From: Candidatus Methanovirga aequatorialis
GTDB taxonomy: Archaea; Methanobacteriota; Methanobacteria; Methanobacteriales; Methanobacteriaceae
Reading direction: 5' to 3'
NCBI GenBank assembly: GCA_031282205.1
Contig: JAITEE010000061.1
Location: 1 to 34,290 of the forward strand
Length of the DNA: 34,290 bases
Part shown: positions 20,976-32,596 of the stretch, in pieces
How positions within the stretch are numbered: the first letter of the stretch is position 1
Layout of the letters: each line of letters begins with the position of its first letter
Program-made: the position numbers and the translations under genes
Notes under the pieces: model-generated
The model's database searches: none
Told to the model about the DNA's origin: nothing
The model's input: only the letters and a program-made list of their open reading frames with translations

Positions 20976-22190
20976 TCAATTTAAATTGTTAACTCTATTT
21001 TCATATTCAAATGCTCTCTTTCCAACTCTATCAGAATCAACACTATAAAGTTCTGCCCCTGGAATAATCATCCTTACAACACTAACCCCAATTTCTTTTC
21101 TTGTTAAATCTACGAATAGAACCTTATCTAAAGAGGCCTTTTTAAGTTCTCCTATAGACGTTTCAATATTGTTCTTCAATGATTTTGAACTTTTATCTTT
21201 AATATCATTGATGTTAATCTTCTCATCGTCATGTTGGAAGTAATGTCTATTAATCTTCTTCATGCGTTCATAACCAGCTTTTCGCATGAAATCTGCTCGT
21301 GTTGTATCCTCACGAGTTCCATGAATTTGAGTAACCCTACTCTGAGCAACTTCTGTTAAAGCACGTAAAACAGCTATTTCTGGGTTTAAATGAGTTCCAA
21401 CACCTAGAGTAAGAAGGGCAGGATCTTTTAAAAGTTTATCATCAGAACTTGCAGCTATCGTAGGAATATTAACATCAGCAGTTAAATCCATTAATTTAAT
21501 TTCTATATTTGAATTTGTGAACTTTTCAAGCATCTCATCTATTAAAGGATTTTTAAAATCATTCAACTCAACTTCTTTATTATTAAGTCTAGTTAATTCA
21601 AATATACTCCATGCGTCTCTTTCAACCACTTCAAATATTCCATGAAGAACAGCTTCTTCAAGAACATTGCCTGATGCAAGACCGTTAGTATTGGATCTGA
21701 ATAATTTAAAAGATGATGAGCTTGAATATGGGTGAAAAACACTGTTGGAAGGGACGTGATACTTTTTCCCACTATTTATTTCAGTGGACTCAACCCATTC
21801 AACTTCATCGATATCATAATCTACTTTAGGAACATTTAAGTTGTTGAGTTCAATAGGATTTTCAATTTTTTGATAGGCTTCTTTAATAATTTTTTCATTA
21901 TCAATATTCTGTTTTTCAGCTGAATATCTTTCAAAGCCTTCCATCATGGCAGATGCTTTTGCTTGGATTTTTGTAGCACCTTTCCCAGAGTAAACACTAA
22001 CTCCACCTTCTTGTGCAGTTGGTCTAATAGCTGAGAAGACTGGAATTCCAACAGAATCTAAATGAGTAATATCGCTTATACGAGTTATTCCAGCTATTTT
22101 CAACTTTTCCTCATAATTCTCAATTGTTTCTTCTGGATTGACGGTTCTAAAACTACCATCAAAATACTTCACATAAGATTCATTAAACAT
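20976..22190 (-). CDS. ycaO: YcaO-related McrA-glycine thioamidation protein
   Basis: GGVSVYSGKGATKIQAKASAMMEGFERYSAEKQN, NTNGLASGNVLEEAVLHGIFEVVERDAWSI, LTEVAQSRVTQIHGTRED. Confidence 0.92.
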   Translation of the reverse strand: MFNESYVKYFDGSFRTVNPEETIENYEEKLKIAGITRISDITHLDSVGIPVFSAIRPTAQEGGVSVYSGKGATKIQAKASAMMEGFERYSAEKQNIDNEKIIKEAYQKIENPIELNNLNVPKVDYDIDEVEWVESTEINSGKKYHVPSNSVFHPYSSSSSFKLFRSNTNGLASGNVLEEAVLHGIFEVVERDAWSIFELTRLNNKEVELNDFKNPLIDEMLEKFTNSNIEIKLMDLTADVNIPTIAASSDDKLLKDPALLTLGVGTHLNPEIAVLRALTEVAQSRVTQIHGTREDTTRADFMRKAGYERMKKINRHYFQHDDEKININDIKDKSSKSLKNNIETSIGELKKASLDKVLFVDLTRKEIGVSVVRMIIPGAELYSVDSDRVGKRAFEYENRVNNLN

Positions 22191-22412
22191 TTAGTTCACT
22201 TAAATAATTAAAATAATAATTATAGTTTAAAACCAATTTAAACTGATTAATAACCATTATCAATTTTAAATATAAAAGAATGATATAGATTATTTTTTAA
22301 ATAATGGTATCATTTACAATAAAATGTAAATTCTGCTGATAATATAACTTTCCCTTTTGCAAAAATTAAGTTTTAGACTAATATAACAACCACCATCAAA
22401 AAAATACGAATA

Positions 22413-23069
22413 TCAGCTACCGACAATTAATTTTGCAAGGAATATCAAAACATCGTTCATTGAAGTCATAGATATATAAACCAATCCTCCAGCTATTCCA
22501 GCTGTAATAAACCATACTATTGGATCCCATCTAAAAACTTTGGCTCCATCTAAAACAGACACTGGGATTAAGTTAAAGAGTGCTAACCAAGCATTAACAG
22601 AGAAACCTAACATACACATATCCAACAAAATTTGATTTCCACCAAAGTTAAGCAAAGATGGATTGGTTAAAATAAATGCTCCCAAGATCAGAAATATTAT
22701 GCTTAATATAACGTTAGTTATAGGACCTACAATGGATATTATTCCATTTATCCTATCGGTTACATAAGTCCCATAGATATGAACTGCACCTGGAGCTGCA
22801 AACATGAATCCTATCATTGGACTTATCAATGAAAGTATCAAGCCAGGAATCCATTTCTTAAATTCCGCCTGATAGTTGTAGTGTAAAGCTGCAAACTTAT
22901 GTGCCAACTCATGAAATATAAATCCAAATCCTGCACCAACCATGACAATAGGAAGAACGTTAACTGCCTGGTTTATATCTGCCCTTGAATATAAGATTGA
23001 AAATGCGATTGAAATCACAAAGAAGGATAGAATAATATCCGCTATTTCATCAAAACTAAATCTAAACAT
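22413..23069 (-). CDS. M50 family (site-2 protease-like) metallopeptidase
   Basis: FIFHELAHKFAALHY zinc motif (HExxH), multiple TM segments, NLIPVSVLDGAKVFRWDP (second metal motif). Confidence 0.9.
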   Translation of the reverse strand: MFRFSFDEIADIILSFFVISIAFSILYSRADINQAVNVLPIVMVGAGFGFIFHELAHKFAALHYNYQAEFKKWIPGLILSLISPMIGFMFAAPGAVHIYGTYVTDRINGIISIVGPITNVILSIIFLILGAFILTNPSLLNFGGNQILLDMCMLGFSVNAWLALFNLIPVSVLDGAKVFRWDPIVWFITAGIAGGLVYISMTSMNDVLIFLAKLIVGS

Positions 23070-23131
23070 GTTATCAATTTATGTCTTTTTTAGTTAATAA
23101 ATTTTTTCATTACCCAACACTTTAAATTTTC

Positions 23132-24574
23132 TTATGATTCAAGTAAAAACTCATCGAAACCTTGGGGATCAAATGAAAGTTCTTTATTTTCAACCTTGTA
23201 TCCCTCTTCATCATAGTAAAAGTCAAGAATCATGTTTGTTATAGCATCAACAAAATTTATCCCTCCATTGTAACCAATAAAACTTATTCTTTGAGCCCCA
23301 ATTCTATCAAATATTGGAAAACCAACTCTAAATAGTGGAATACGAAATTTATCTGCAATTGATGCTCCATAAGAGTTACCTATAATTATATCCACAGGAT
23401 TGTCCTCCAAAACTTTTTCAAAATCATGAAGATCTTTATTCTCAAGAGCTATTGGCTTGTAACCCATATCCTCATCTAACTCATTTAAATCTTCCTTGAA
23501 TCGTGAACTTTCACTTCCAACACAAAAAATTTTAGGAATCATACCCATTTCATAAGTAAATCTTGCCATAGCTATTACCATATCGACATCGCCAAAAATA
23601 GCCACCTTTCTTCTGTAGTTATAAGCATGAGCGTCTACCAAAACGTCACTGAGTCTGCCACGATCTCTTATAATTTTGTCTGGAATATCAATACCCATTG
23701 CATTACATACGTTGTTAATAAAAATATCCGTATTCCTTAGTCCAACAGGCATAAGTCCTGAGATTGCTTTAACATCAAATATTTTTTCAAGATATTTGGC
23801 TCCAGAATCATTATGTTTAGTTACCGAAATTGTAGCATTTGAATTGGCTGTATCTTCCAGTTCTTCTAAACTTGTCCCAAATTTATGAAGTTCTAATGTT
23901 TCTTCACTTAAAGGAGCATCAAGATTTTCTGATGTGTCAGTTAGCAATATAGATCCAACATTTAAATCGTTCATCATCTCCTTGATCTCAACTACGTTTG
24001 AAGGTGAAAGGTTACCTAAAATTATGTTTATTTTATTGTTAGGAACTGATTTTCTTGCAAAATACTCAACCAAAGATAAAATAGCTTTATCGTATCCTTC
24101 AACATGTGAACCAGCATAACTTGGTGTTGGAATAGACACCATTGCAGGTAAGTCTTCGCCAATGTTAACATCTTCAAATTTCCTAATTATCCCCTCAACA
24201 TCGTCTCCAATGGTTTCAGTCAAACAGCTACTCATTACTCCAATCATTTCTGGATTTTGCTTCTCTGAAATATTTTTAAGGGCCTTTAATAGGTTCATTT
24301 CCCCTCCATAAATTACAGTTTTTTCATTTAAAGACGTTGAGGCAACTTCAATAGGTTCTCTAAAGTGCCTAATCAACTGAAAACGCATATATGTTGCACA
24401 ACCCTGAGAACCATGAATCAGTGGCATAACATTTTTTAAACCCATCATAGCCTGAACAGCCCCCATTGGTTGGCACATTCTTGTAGGATTTACAACCACA
24501 AATTCCTTATCATGACACTCTCCATCCATTGAATTTTCTCTAATTTTAATTTCATCATATTTTAAGTTGTTCAT
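23132..24574 (-). CDS. nifN: Nitrogenase cofactor scaffold NifN-like protein
   Basis: [51 protein letters not shown]; directly after nifE. Confidence 0.88.
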   Translation of the reverse strand: MNNLKYDEIKIRENSMDGECHDKEFVVVNPTRMCQPMGAVQAMMGLKNVMPLIHGSQGCATYMRFQLIRHFREPIEVASTSLNEKTVIYGGEMNLLKALKNISEKQNPEMIGVMSSCLTETIGDDVEGIIRKFEDVNIGEDLPAMVSIPTPSYAGSHVEGYDKAILSLVEYFARKSVPNNKINIILGNLSPSNVVEIKEMMNDLNVGSILLTDTSENLDAPLSEETLELHKFGTSLEELEDTANSNATISVTKHNDSGAKYLEKIFDVKAISGLMPVGLRNTDIFINNVCNAMGIDIPDKIIRDRGRLSDVLVDAHAYNYRRKVAIFGDVDMVIAMARFTYEMGMIPKIFCVGSESSRFKEDLNELDEDMGYKPIALENKDLHDFEKVLEDNPVDIIIGNSYGASIADKFRIPLFRVGFPIFDRIGAQRISFIGYNGGINFVDAITNMILDFYYDEEGYKVENKELSFDPQGFDEFLLES

Positions 24575-24651
24575 TAGTTCACCTTTAAATCTGTAATAAC
24601 ACGTAGTCAGTAAAATCCCTGACCAAACTTTTCCCTAAAAAATTGAGTCAC

Positions 24652-26127
24652 CTAAGTTTGTTTATTATATTCCGATTTCTCGAAGAGAAATCCTTTTTGA
24701 TCAAACTTTTTTCTAAAAAGTTTGGGGGAAGGTTTAACCGCGTTCCAAACGTTGGTTGACACCGCAGCATCAACTTCTTTTGCAAATTCTAAAAACCCTT
24801 TAAATCCTGCGAATGCCGATATTCTGTCATGATTAAAGTCACAGAACCCAATTTTAAGTTTCAGTGCTATATATTTTTCTTTTGCTCCAGAAATAAGTAA
24901 ATTTGGCTTGTATTTCTTTAAAAGTTTCATTAATTCATTTGAATTAGCATCATCGACAACGATGGTTCCTTTTTTAACGGTTTCCATGATCCTTTCATAG
25001 TCCTCTTTCATACCATTTTTAGTCCCAGACAGTATAACCTCCATTCCTAGTTCTTCAAATGCTCGAACTAAAGACCATGATTTATTGCCTCCAGCGTATA
25101 AAGCGACTGTTTTACCTTTTAAACGGTCCCTATATTCTTTTAACTCTTCATCAAGATTTTTTGTCATGTTCTCTATTAAAACGTCTGCCTTTGTTTTCAT
25201 CTCATCGTCATCAAAAAACTCAACAATTTCCGTTATTGAACTTATTGTACTTGAGATCCCAAAGAAGTTAACTTTCAACGAGGGAGTACCATATTTTCTT
25301 TCCATTTTTTTAGCTAGGTAGTTGGATGATTTTTGACATTGAACTACGTTTAGCTTGGCATGATGTGCCTTGGCTATATCCTCAATTTTGGAGTCTCCTG
25401 TAATTGCAGTTATAATATTCAACCCTAAATACTCTAAAAGTGGTCTAATGCCCCATAAATCACCTGCAACATTAAATTCTCCAACGATGTTGATGTCACG
25501 GGCAGTTGGATTCTCATAAGTGGATGTTCCTATTACGTGATCTAACAGTGCGTCACATCCAATCCAATGCCCTTTAGTTTTGTTATGGTTTTGAAATCCT
25601 TCAGATTCTACAGGTATTGTTCTACAATTAGTCAACTTTTCTGCTTGTTTACATACACTTTTTATATCATCACCAATTACACCTGATACACATGTGGCAT
25701 AAACAAAAATAGCTCCAGGGTTATGTAATCTATGGAGATCTATTATTGAGTTGTATAATTTCTGTTCGCCTCCAAAAACAATTTCTTTTTCAGTTAAATC
25801 TGATGAACATCCTTGCTTATATAACTTAGATCCAGAGGATTTGCTTCCTCTTATATCCCACGTACATGAAGCACATCCAATAGGACCATGTACAAGATGT
25901 AACGCATCGGTTATTGGCATGAGAACAATTCTCGCACCACCAAAAACACAGGTTCTTTGTGTTACCGTTCCAGGTATTCCTGGTGTATCACATTGAGGAA
26001 GGGATAAACTTCCTGTTTTAACACATATATGACTTTCACGGGATTTGAAAGTATCTATGATCGGTTCAATTGGTTTTTGTTCGACCATGTTGCTTTTTTC
26101 TGTAATTTCTTCTTTCATATTTTTCAC
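24652..26127 (-). CDS. nifE: Nitrogenase cofactor scaffold NifE
   Basis: TQRTCVFGGARIVLMPITDALHLVHGPIGCASCTWDIRGSKSSG; IGDDIKSVCKQAEK; ESEGFQNHNKTKGHWIGCDAL. Confidence 0.9.
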   Translation of the reverse strand: MKNMKEEITEKSNMVEQKPIEPIIDTFKSRESHICVKTGSLSLPQCDTPGIPGTVTQRTCVFGGARIVLMPITDALHLVHGPIGCASCTWDIRGSKSSGSKLYKQGCSSDLTEKEIVFGGEQKLYNSIIDLHRLHNPGAIFVYATCVSGVIGDDIKSVCKQAEKLTNCRTIPVESEGFQNHNKTKGHWIGCDALLDHVIGTSTYENPTARDINIVGEFNVAGDLWGIRPLLEYLGLNIITAITGDSKIEDIAKAHHAKLNVVQCQKSSNYLAKKMERKYGTPSLKVNFFGISSTISSITEIVEFFDDDEMKTKADVLIENMTKNLDEELKEYRDRLKGKTVALYAGGNKSWSLVRAFEELGMEVILSGTKNGMKEDYERIMETVKKGTIVVDDANSNELMKLLKKYKPNLLISGAKEKYIALKLKIGFCDFNHDRISAFAGFKGFLEFAKEVDAAVSTNVWNAVKPSPKLFRKKFDQKGFLFEKSEYNKQT

Positions 26128-26164
26128 TTCTTATTAATCCTTTCTATCGTGGATGTTTTTGAGT

Positions 26165-26185
26165 GAACAAACTTTATATGTTTTA
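26165..26185 (-). promoter_or_regulatory. Candidate archaeal BRE/TATA promoter for nifEN
   Basis: Reverse strand ...tttaaaacatataaagtttgttc..., about 45 bp upstream of the nifE start. Confidence 0.4.
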
Positions 26186-26290
26186 AACAAACTTTTTAGA
26201 ATGATTTTAAATTAAAAATTAAACTATAATGGAATAACTACAATGGAATGAAGAATATTTGTAATTATTCACTTGATTTTAAAATATTAT

Positions 26291-26330
26291 TTTTAATTAG
26301 TTTTTGTTAATTTTAATTAGTTTTTGTTAA
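26291..26330. repeat. 2 x 20 bp exact tandem repeat
   Basis: ttttaattagtttttgttaa twice, then partial tttttattaa; upstream of nifE. Confidence 0.9.
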
Positions 26331-26638
26331 TTTTTATTAATTTCTATTTAAATCTTATTTAATTATTAAAATAATCATTAAAATACTTTTATTTTTAAAA
26401 ATATTAGTTATAATCTCTTTAATTAAAAACTTAATATTCATAATAAATTATTAAAAATATTTTAAAAATTTTATTACCTACAAACACTATTTAATGCACT
26501 ACAATAAACCAATAGATGGACAAGCCAATTTTAGTAGAAAACAATTATATACACAAGTTCAAGTGGTGTTATTAAGTAAAATAAAAAAATTAATAGGTTG
26601 TAAGTGGTCAATAAAATCAACAAGATATTAATCAATAT

Positions 26639-26745
26639 GAGATGTGGTCAAAACTAATTTTTTTAAGAAAAAATTTTCTTATTTTCTAAATTAAAGAATT
26701 TTTAGAGCTTTTTAATTTTAAAATTTAGATTTTTGTCCACATCTC
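26639..26745. mobile_element. MITE-like element (107 bp) of the same TIR family as 18192-18467
   Basis: Left gagatgtggtcaaaactaa; right (rc) gagatgtggacaaaaatctaa; flanked by exact 5 bp repeat AATAT (26634-26638 and 26746-26750). Confidence 0.8.
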
Positions 26746-26888
26746 AATATTTAAAAAAAAATATAATCAATCCATAGATTAAAGAAATAAAAGAAAACTA
26801 TGATTAAAAAAATGAAAGAAAGAGTGGTTATTAGAACAACGACATCAAACGATTTGATGTTTAACCATGGTAAAGATATCATCTTTGT

Positions 26889-27218
26889 TTAATATTTTCC
26901 GTCCTTTTTGCCGTAAACTATATCATCAACCCATGAAATAGCTGCAGCAACAGTTGGAAATCCTATTGTGCTTGTAGTGATGATTAAAGAATGGTAAATT
27001 TCATCTTCAGTAGCTCCAGCTTCAAGAGCTCTTCTTGTATGACTATGGACAGCACCTTCAGATCTAATGGCTGCAGCAGCTACCAATTTTAAAAGATGTG
27101 CTGTTTTAGTATCAACAGGACCGTTGTCTTTACTTATTCTTCCAAGTTCTTCTAAAACATCCCCATATTCTGAAAATCTTTCTCTTAAATTTTTATAAAA
27201 TTTCGGTGTATTTTCCAT
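26889..27218 (-). CDS. Carboxymuconolactone decarboxylase / AhpD-like small protein in nif cluster
   Basis: VAAAAIRSEGAVHSHTRRALEAGATEDEIYHSLIITTSTIGFPTVAAAISWV; CMD-fold pattern without CxxC. Confidence 0.85.
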   Translation of the reverse strand: MENTPKFYKNLRERFSEYGDVLEELGRISKDNGPVDTKTAHLLKLVAAAAIRSEGAVHSHTRRALEAGATEDEIYHSLIITTSTIGFPTVAAAISWVDDIVYGKKDGKY

Positions 27219-27624
27219 TTTAACTCTCCTTAAACTTAATCCAACCTCAAACTTAATCGAATATATTCATGATTAATTAGATCAACACGATCCAATTGAA
27301 TACAGTCCGTAATTAACAACATATTTTTATTAAACAACTACCTTATTTTATAAAAATAATTAATTACAACTTATAAATACGATTTTACTGGATAAATACT
27401 TTCGTATTTAATTTAAAAGTTATATTTTAATTTAATGATTACATTCTTAATGGATCATCCAAGTAAATGGAACTACACACAACGTTATAAATTTCTGTCT
27501 ATTTTAGAATTTTAATGTTGTTTTCTGATTTTATCTTCTAATATTAATTTTTAAGATTATACTTTATTATTAAATAGTTACTATCACTTATTTTTGGTTT
27601 ATAAAATCATTATTGGGTTTAATA

Positions 27625-29004
27625 TTATTGTTGAAGTTTCCAATGCTTTTCTTCATAATATTTTGCTAAAATTTCGTTGGTTATCATTTCAGTAACACGT
27701 TTAGCACCTCGATACCCTACAACTGGTTGGGAATGGTATCCCACTCTGTCATAAACTGGAAACCCGAAACGCACTAAAGGGATTCCTGTGTCGTAGTTTA
27801 TGAATCTGGCTTCACTTGAACCTAATATTACTTCTACTCCATTATCTTTATCTTTTACATAGTCTTCCACTATTTTTAAATCTCCTTCTATGATTACATC
27901 TATGTTTTGATGTTTACTTAGACTTTCAATATCCGTTGGGAAGGTTTTTTCATCCGATCCTGTGGTCACCATTACAGGTTCCATTCCTAACTCCATTATA
28001 AGAGATGTCAATCCTGTTACAAGTGTAGGGTCCCCAAATATTACTACTTTTCTTCCTGCTAAGTATCTTGCACTTACATCAGCCATTAAATCTAATGTTA
28101 AACCCCTTTCCGTCATTAAAGTATCGATAATATCATATCCAGTTAATTTATTCACCGCCTTAAGGAACTCATCGGTTCCTTTAATACCTATTGGTGGTAG
28201 GTTATCTATTACAGCAGGGACTTTATGTGTTTGTTCTAATGTTTCAGCTCCTGTTTTAGCATATTTAGTTATGCTTACCGTTCCTTTACTTGCCGATACA
28301 TTTTTTATCTCATCAACTGTAACCCCTCCTTTCCCAAAATATGGATGTTCTTGTTTTTTTGGGTTTAAAGGTGAGTTGAATGTTTCTGAAATGTCTGTTA
28401 ACATTGTGTAAGGAACGTACATGGCATCCAACATGTGTTTTATTTCGTTAACATCACCAGGATTTAATAGGCCAGGTATGACGTTGATCTTGTTGTCATC
28501 CTCTCGGTGATCATTAGCAACAGTTAAATTCTTAATTAAGGCATCTATAGCCCTATCATAACCTGTGAAATGACTACCTGCAAAAGAAGGAGTATTAATA
28601 GGTACAATTTCAGTTCCACTGTACCCTAAATCTTTTAATTCTTGTTTGTTTGAGTCTACAAAACCATAAACATCATCTCCAATAATCTCTGAACTACAAG
28701 TTGTTACAACCCCTATAAGTTCAGGATTTTGTCTTTGTATGATGGTTTTAAGGCTTATATCTAAGTTTTTCTTCCCTCCAAAAACGGCTGTTGATTCATG
28801 AAAGCTACTGACAGCTATTTCAATTGGCTCACGGAAATGTCTTGCAAGATGATACCTGACAAAAGTACTGCAGCCTTGTGATCCTTGTACCAATGGTATT
28901 CCATGATTTACTCCCAGAACAGCCCACATTGCTCCCATTGGCATGCATGTTACAAGTGGATCTATGATTGCTTGTCTATCTCTTCCACATACATTAACAC
29001 TCAT
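27625..29004 (-). CDS. nifK: Nitrogenase MoFe protein beta subunit
   Basis: DPLVTCMPMGAMWAVLGVNHGIPLVQGSQGCSTFVRYHLARHFREP; VVTTCSSEIIGDDV; 2 bp downstream of nifD. Confidence 0.93.
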   Translation of the reverse strand: MSVNVCGRDRQAIIDPLVTCMPMGAMWAVLGVNHGIPLVQGSQGCSTFVRYHLARHFREPIEIAVSSFHESTAVFGGKKNLDISLKTIIQRQNPELIGVVTTCSSEIIGDDVYGFVDSNKQELKDLGYSGTEIVPINTPSFAGSHFTGYDRAIDALIKNLTVANDHREDDNKINVIPGLLNPGDVNEIKHMLDAMYVPYTMLTDISETFNSPLNPKKQEHPYFGKGGVTVDEIKNVSASKGTVSITKYAKTGAETLEQTHKVPAVIDNLPPIGIKGTDEFLKAVNKLTGYDIIDTLMTERGLTLDLMADVSARYLAGRKVVIFGDPTLVTGLTSLIMELGMEPVMVTTGSDEKTFPTDIESLSKHQNIDVIIEGDLKIVEDYVKDKDNGVEVILGSSEARFINYDTGIPLVRFGFPVYDRVGYHSQPVVGYRGAKRVTEMITNEILAKYYEEKHWKLQQ

Positions 29005-29006
29005 TT

Positions 29007-30404
29007 TTATTTACCTCCAAACTCCATTAATTCCCATACTGGAGCATTAATATTATTGTATACATCTTTAGCTAAATTAAGGAATCCTTCATATCCTATG
29101 TAAGGCCCATTTTCATAGCTGTGTATTTGTATTGCAGGTACTCCGTATTTATAGATTAAATATTTCTCTTTAATACCAGCAAGAATCAAATCAGGTTTAT
29201 TAGTTAAAATTAATTCTTCCAACTCCAAACTGTTAGGATCGTCTAAAATGGTTGTTCCCTTTTTAACTCTTGCCTTCATTTTATCATATCCATCTGAATG
29301 TTCAAACTGTGATGCAACAGCGATAACATCCAAACCTAACTCCTTCTCTAAAGGAATAGATAAATGCCAGCTTTTTGGTCCTCCTGAAAAGATATAAACC
29401 TTTTTACCCGTTAATTGCTCTTTATACCATTTTAACTCTTCTTTAACTTCCCCATGATATTTTTCAATGACAGACTCAGCCTCCTCCTCTAAACCAAAAT
29501 GTCTACCTAACATACGCAAATTATCACTACAATAATCGGTACTAAAGAAGTCAACCTTCTTATAAGGAACACCGTATTTTTCCTCTATTAAATCAGCTAT
29601 ATAAGTTGCAGACCTCTGACATCTAACAAGATTCAACTTAGATCTATGCATCCAACACAACTCATCATGACTCGCGTCACCACTAAAACGTGACAAAATA
29701 TTCAATCCCATTTCAGTTAAATACTTTTCAATTACCCACAAGTCACCGTCTATGTTGTACTCACCAATTAAACAAACGTCGTATTCTGTAGTCTTAGGTG
29801 GTTCTTTTGTACCAACTAAACGATCAAAAACTGTATCGTTTGTTATGTGATGACCTTTTGATTGAGACACTCCCGAAAAACCAGGTGTGTTGAAACCTAC
29901 AACATCTTTACCTAATTTTTCAGTCATTTCTTTACAAACGGCATCAACATCATCACCTATCAATCCAGTCGTACATGTACTATTAACATAAATAGCTGAA
30001 GCAAAAGGATATTCTTTATTGGTCTCAACAACAACTTCTTTTAATTTTTTCATACCTCCAAAAACAACGTTAGCTTCTTTCAAATCTGTTCCAAAACTGT
30101 ATTTTAAATTGAAGTTATCAATTGGGAATATTTTTCCATTTGGAAGTTGTGGTTGTGAAGGATATCGTTTTGTTCCTGTGGTGTAGTATTGGCAACCTAC
30201 TGGGCTGTGTACAAGACCTATAACATCTTTTATAGCTCCTGTAATAACTCCTCTACCACCTGCAAGAGCACATCCACGTTCAGTCATACATCCTGGTATT
30301 GTAGATTTGTTACAATCTATTTCACAGTCATGCTCATCTTTAACATAGGTGTGTCTTTCTCTTTCAGGTATTTCTTTATCTACATCAAACAATTTATAAG
30401 GCAT
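29007..30404 (-). CDS. nifD: Nitrogenase MoFe protein alpha subunit (methanogen type)
   Basis: [27 protein letters not shown] (P-cluster Cys), [22 protein letters not shown] (cofactor Cys), [17 protein letters not shown] (cofactor His). Confidence 0.94.
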   Translation of the reverse strand: MPYKLFDVDKEIPERERHTYVKDEHDCEIDCNKSTIPGCMTERGCALAGGRGVITGAIKDVIGLVHSPVGCQYYTTGTKRYPSQPQLPNGKIFPIDNFNLKYSFGTDLKEANVVFGGMKKLKEVVVETNKEYPFASAIYVNSTCTTGLIGDDVDAVCKEMTEKLGKDVVGFNTPGFSGVSQSKGHHITNDTVFDRLVGTKEPPKTTEYDVCLIGEYNIDGDLWVIEKYLTEMGLNILSRFSGDASHDELCWMHRSKLNLVRCQRSATYIADLIEEKYGVPYKKVDFFSTDYCSDNLRMLGRHFGLEEEAESVIEKYHGEVKEELKWYKEQLTGKKVYIFSGGPKSWHLSIPLEKELGLDVIAVASQFEHSDGYDKMKARVKKGTTILDDPNSLELEELILTNKPDLILAGIKEKYLIYKYGVPAIQIHSYENGPYIGYEGFLNLAKDVYNNINAPVWELMEFGGK

Positions 30405-30465
30405 ATAAACACCTACCTGTCGTTCAACAGCAGTATTATCAACATTAGTTATCCCAATATTTCGA

Positions 30466-30834
30466 TTAAACTAAGGATTCTAATCCTTTATCTCTATTTC
30501 TCACTCTAATAGAATCCTCAATAGGACAAACAAAAATCTTTCCATCTCCAATGTTTCCAGTACTGTTGATTTTCATTATTGCCTCAACTACTAAATTCAA
30601 ATCTTCATCAGGAACCACAATTGACAACAATCTTTTGGGAATATAATCCATTTGCCCTGGTTGTTGTTGTAGTTCAGGATTATTTTTTATACTCTCTACT
30701 TCATTTAACATGGATTTTTGTCGTCCCCTACCAAAAACACTGAGGGCCGTTAGACCAGGATGATCTAAAACGTCTAAAACCTCCTTAGTTTTATTTATCA
30801 TAGAAGGTCTGATTATCGCTATTACCTCTTTCAT
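30466..30834 (-). CDS. nifI2: Nitrogen regulatory PII-like protein NifI2
   Basis: [44 protein letters not shown]; position between nifI1 and nifD. Confidence 0.95.
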   Translation of the reverse strand: MKEVIAIIRPSMINKTKEVLDVLDHPGLTALSVFGRGRQKSMLNEVESIKNNPELQQQPGQMDYIPKRLLSIVVPDEDLNLVVEAIMKINSTGNIGDGKIFVCPIEDSIRVRNRDKGLESLV

Positions 30835-30871
30835 ATTTTACCCCATTTTAGATTGAATATCATTAGATCAA

Positions 30872-31189
30872 TTATAATTCTTCAGATTTAGTTCTAACTG
30901 TATACACCTTTTCAACAGGACTTATAAAGATCTTTCCATCACCAAAGTTACCAGTGAACGCTGAATCAAGAATAGTATCGACTAACGGCTCTACTTTCTC
31001 ATCTTCTGCAACCAACATTATCATTCTCTTAGGTAGTTCATCGTAATGAACGTCGTTGTGATGAATTCCTTTTTGTTTACCTCTTCCAACAACGTCGATC
31101 TTAGTTAATGCAACATGTCCAACATTTTCAAGGGCATTGACAGTTTTTTCTATCTTTTCAGGCCTTATTATTGCACGAATCATTTTCAT
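30872..31189 (-). CDS. nifI1: Nitrogen regulatory PII-like protein NifI1
   Basis: MKMIRAIIRPEKIEKTVNALE, GRGKQKGIHHNDVHYDELPKRMIMLV, TGNFGDGKIFISPVE; after nifH. Confidence 0.95.
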   Translation of the reverse strand: MKMIRAIIRPEKIEKTVNALENVGHVALTKIDVVGRGKQKGIHHNDVHYDELPKRMIMLVAEDEKVEPLVDTILDSAFTGNFGDGKIFISPVEKVYTVRTKSEEL

Positions 31190-31228
31190 ATAATCACTTA
31201 AATAACTATTTTATTTTTAACAGTAGTC

Positions 31229-32155
<927 letters not shown>

Positions 32156-32385
32156 TTAAACAATCCTAATAAAGCAACATCGCTTTAATGAATATTTCAA
32201 AATATTTTTTAATCTAAAAAATATATTTCAATTAAAAAAAAACATAACCGTTTTAAAACATAATTCATTGATTTTAAAACATTAAAACAAAATATTAAAC
32301 AACAATTATTTCTATTTTAAGATATAAATTATATAAACAATTAATTTGGTCTATATCAATAATAACAATTGTTTTTAATATATCA

Positions 32386-32403
32386 TCGGATATAGGATTC
32401 CGA
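32386..32403. promoter_or_regulatory. Candidate NrpR operator upstream of nifH
   Basis: tcgga-tataggat-tccga, a perfect 5+5 inverted repeat with GGA-N8-TCC spacing as in GGAA-N6-TTCC operators. Confidence 0.6.
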
Positions 32404-32432
32404 CATCCAATATTTATTATGTTGTAAGGAGG

Positions 32433-32452
32433 AGTATATAAAGGTTTCTTTT
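32433..32452 (-). promoter_or_regulatory. Candidate nifH BRE/TATA promoter
   Basis: Reverse strand aagaaacctttatatactcc; the operator at 32386-32403 lies around the expected start site. Confidence 0.6.
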
Positions 32453-32596
32453 TTTAAGATCGTAAAAAAAATAGCGTGACTTCTGAAGATCCAAAATTTC
32501 GATTTTCACATAAAAAAAGACTTCAGACAATATAAAATTGTATTTTAACTTAAACTTGACTGAAATATTGAATATAAATTATAATTTTTTTGCCAA

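Noticed and set aside
20262-22190. YcaO-TfuA as a new RiPP biosynthetic cluster
   Set aside because: No precursor peptide, transporter or other modifying enzyme nearby; the pair matches the known methanogen McrA thioglycine machinery.
29007-30404. Alternative (V- or Fe-only) nitrogenase, suggested by the [19 protein letters not shown]-terminus
   Set aside because: nifD and nifK are 2 bp apart with no vnfG/anfG delta-subunit gene, nifEN are present, and the NGKIFP-type insertion fits the methanogen Mo-type group.
23676-30509. Plus-strand ORFs inside the nif genes (23676, 23934, 25059, 25085, 25751, 27962, 28885, 30189)
   Set aside because: All are opposite to strongly supported nif genes; low-complexity translations typical of antisense frames.
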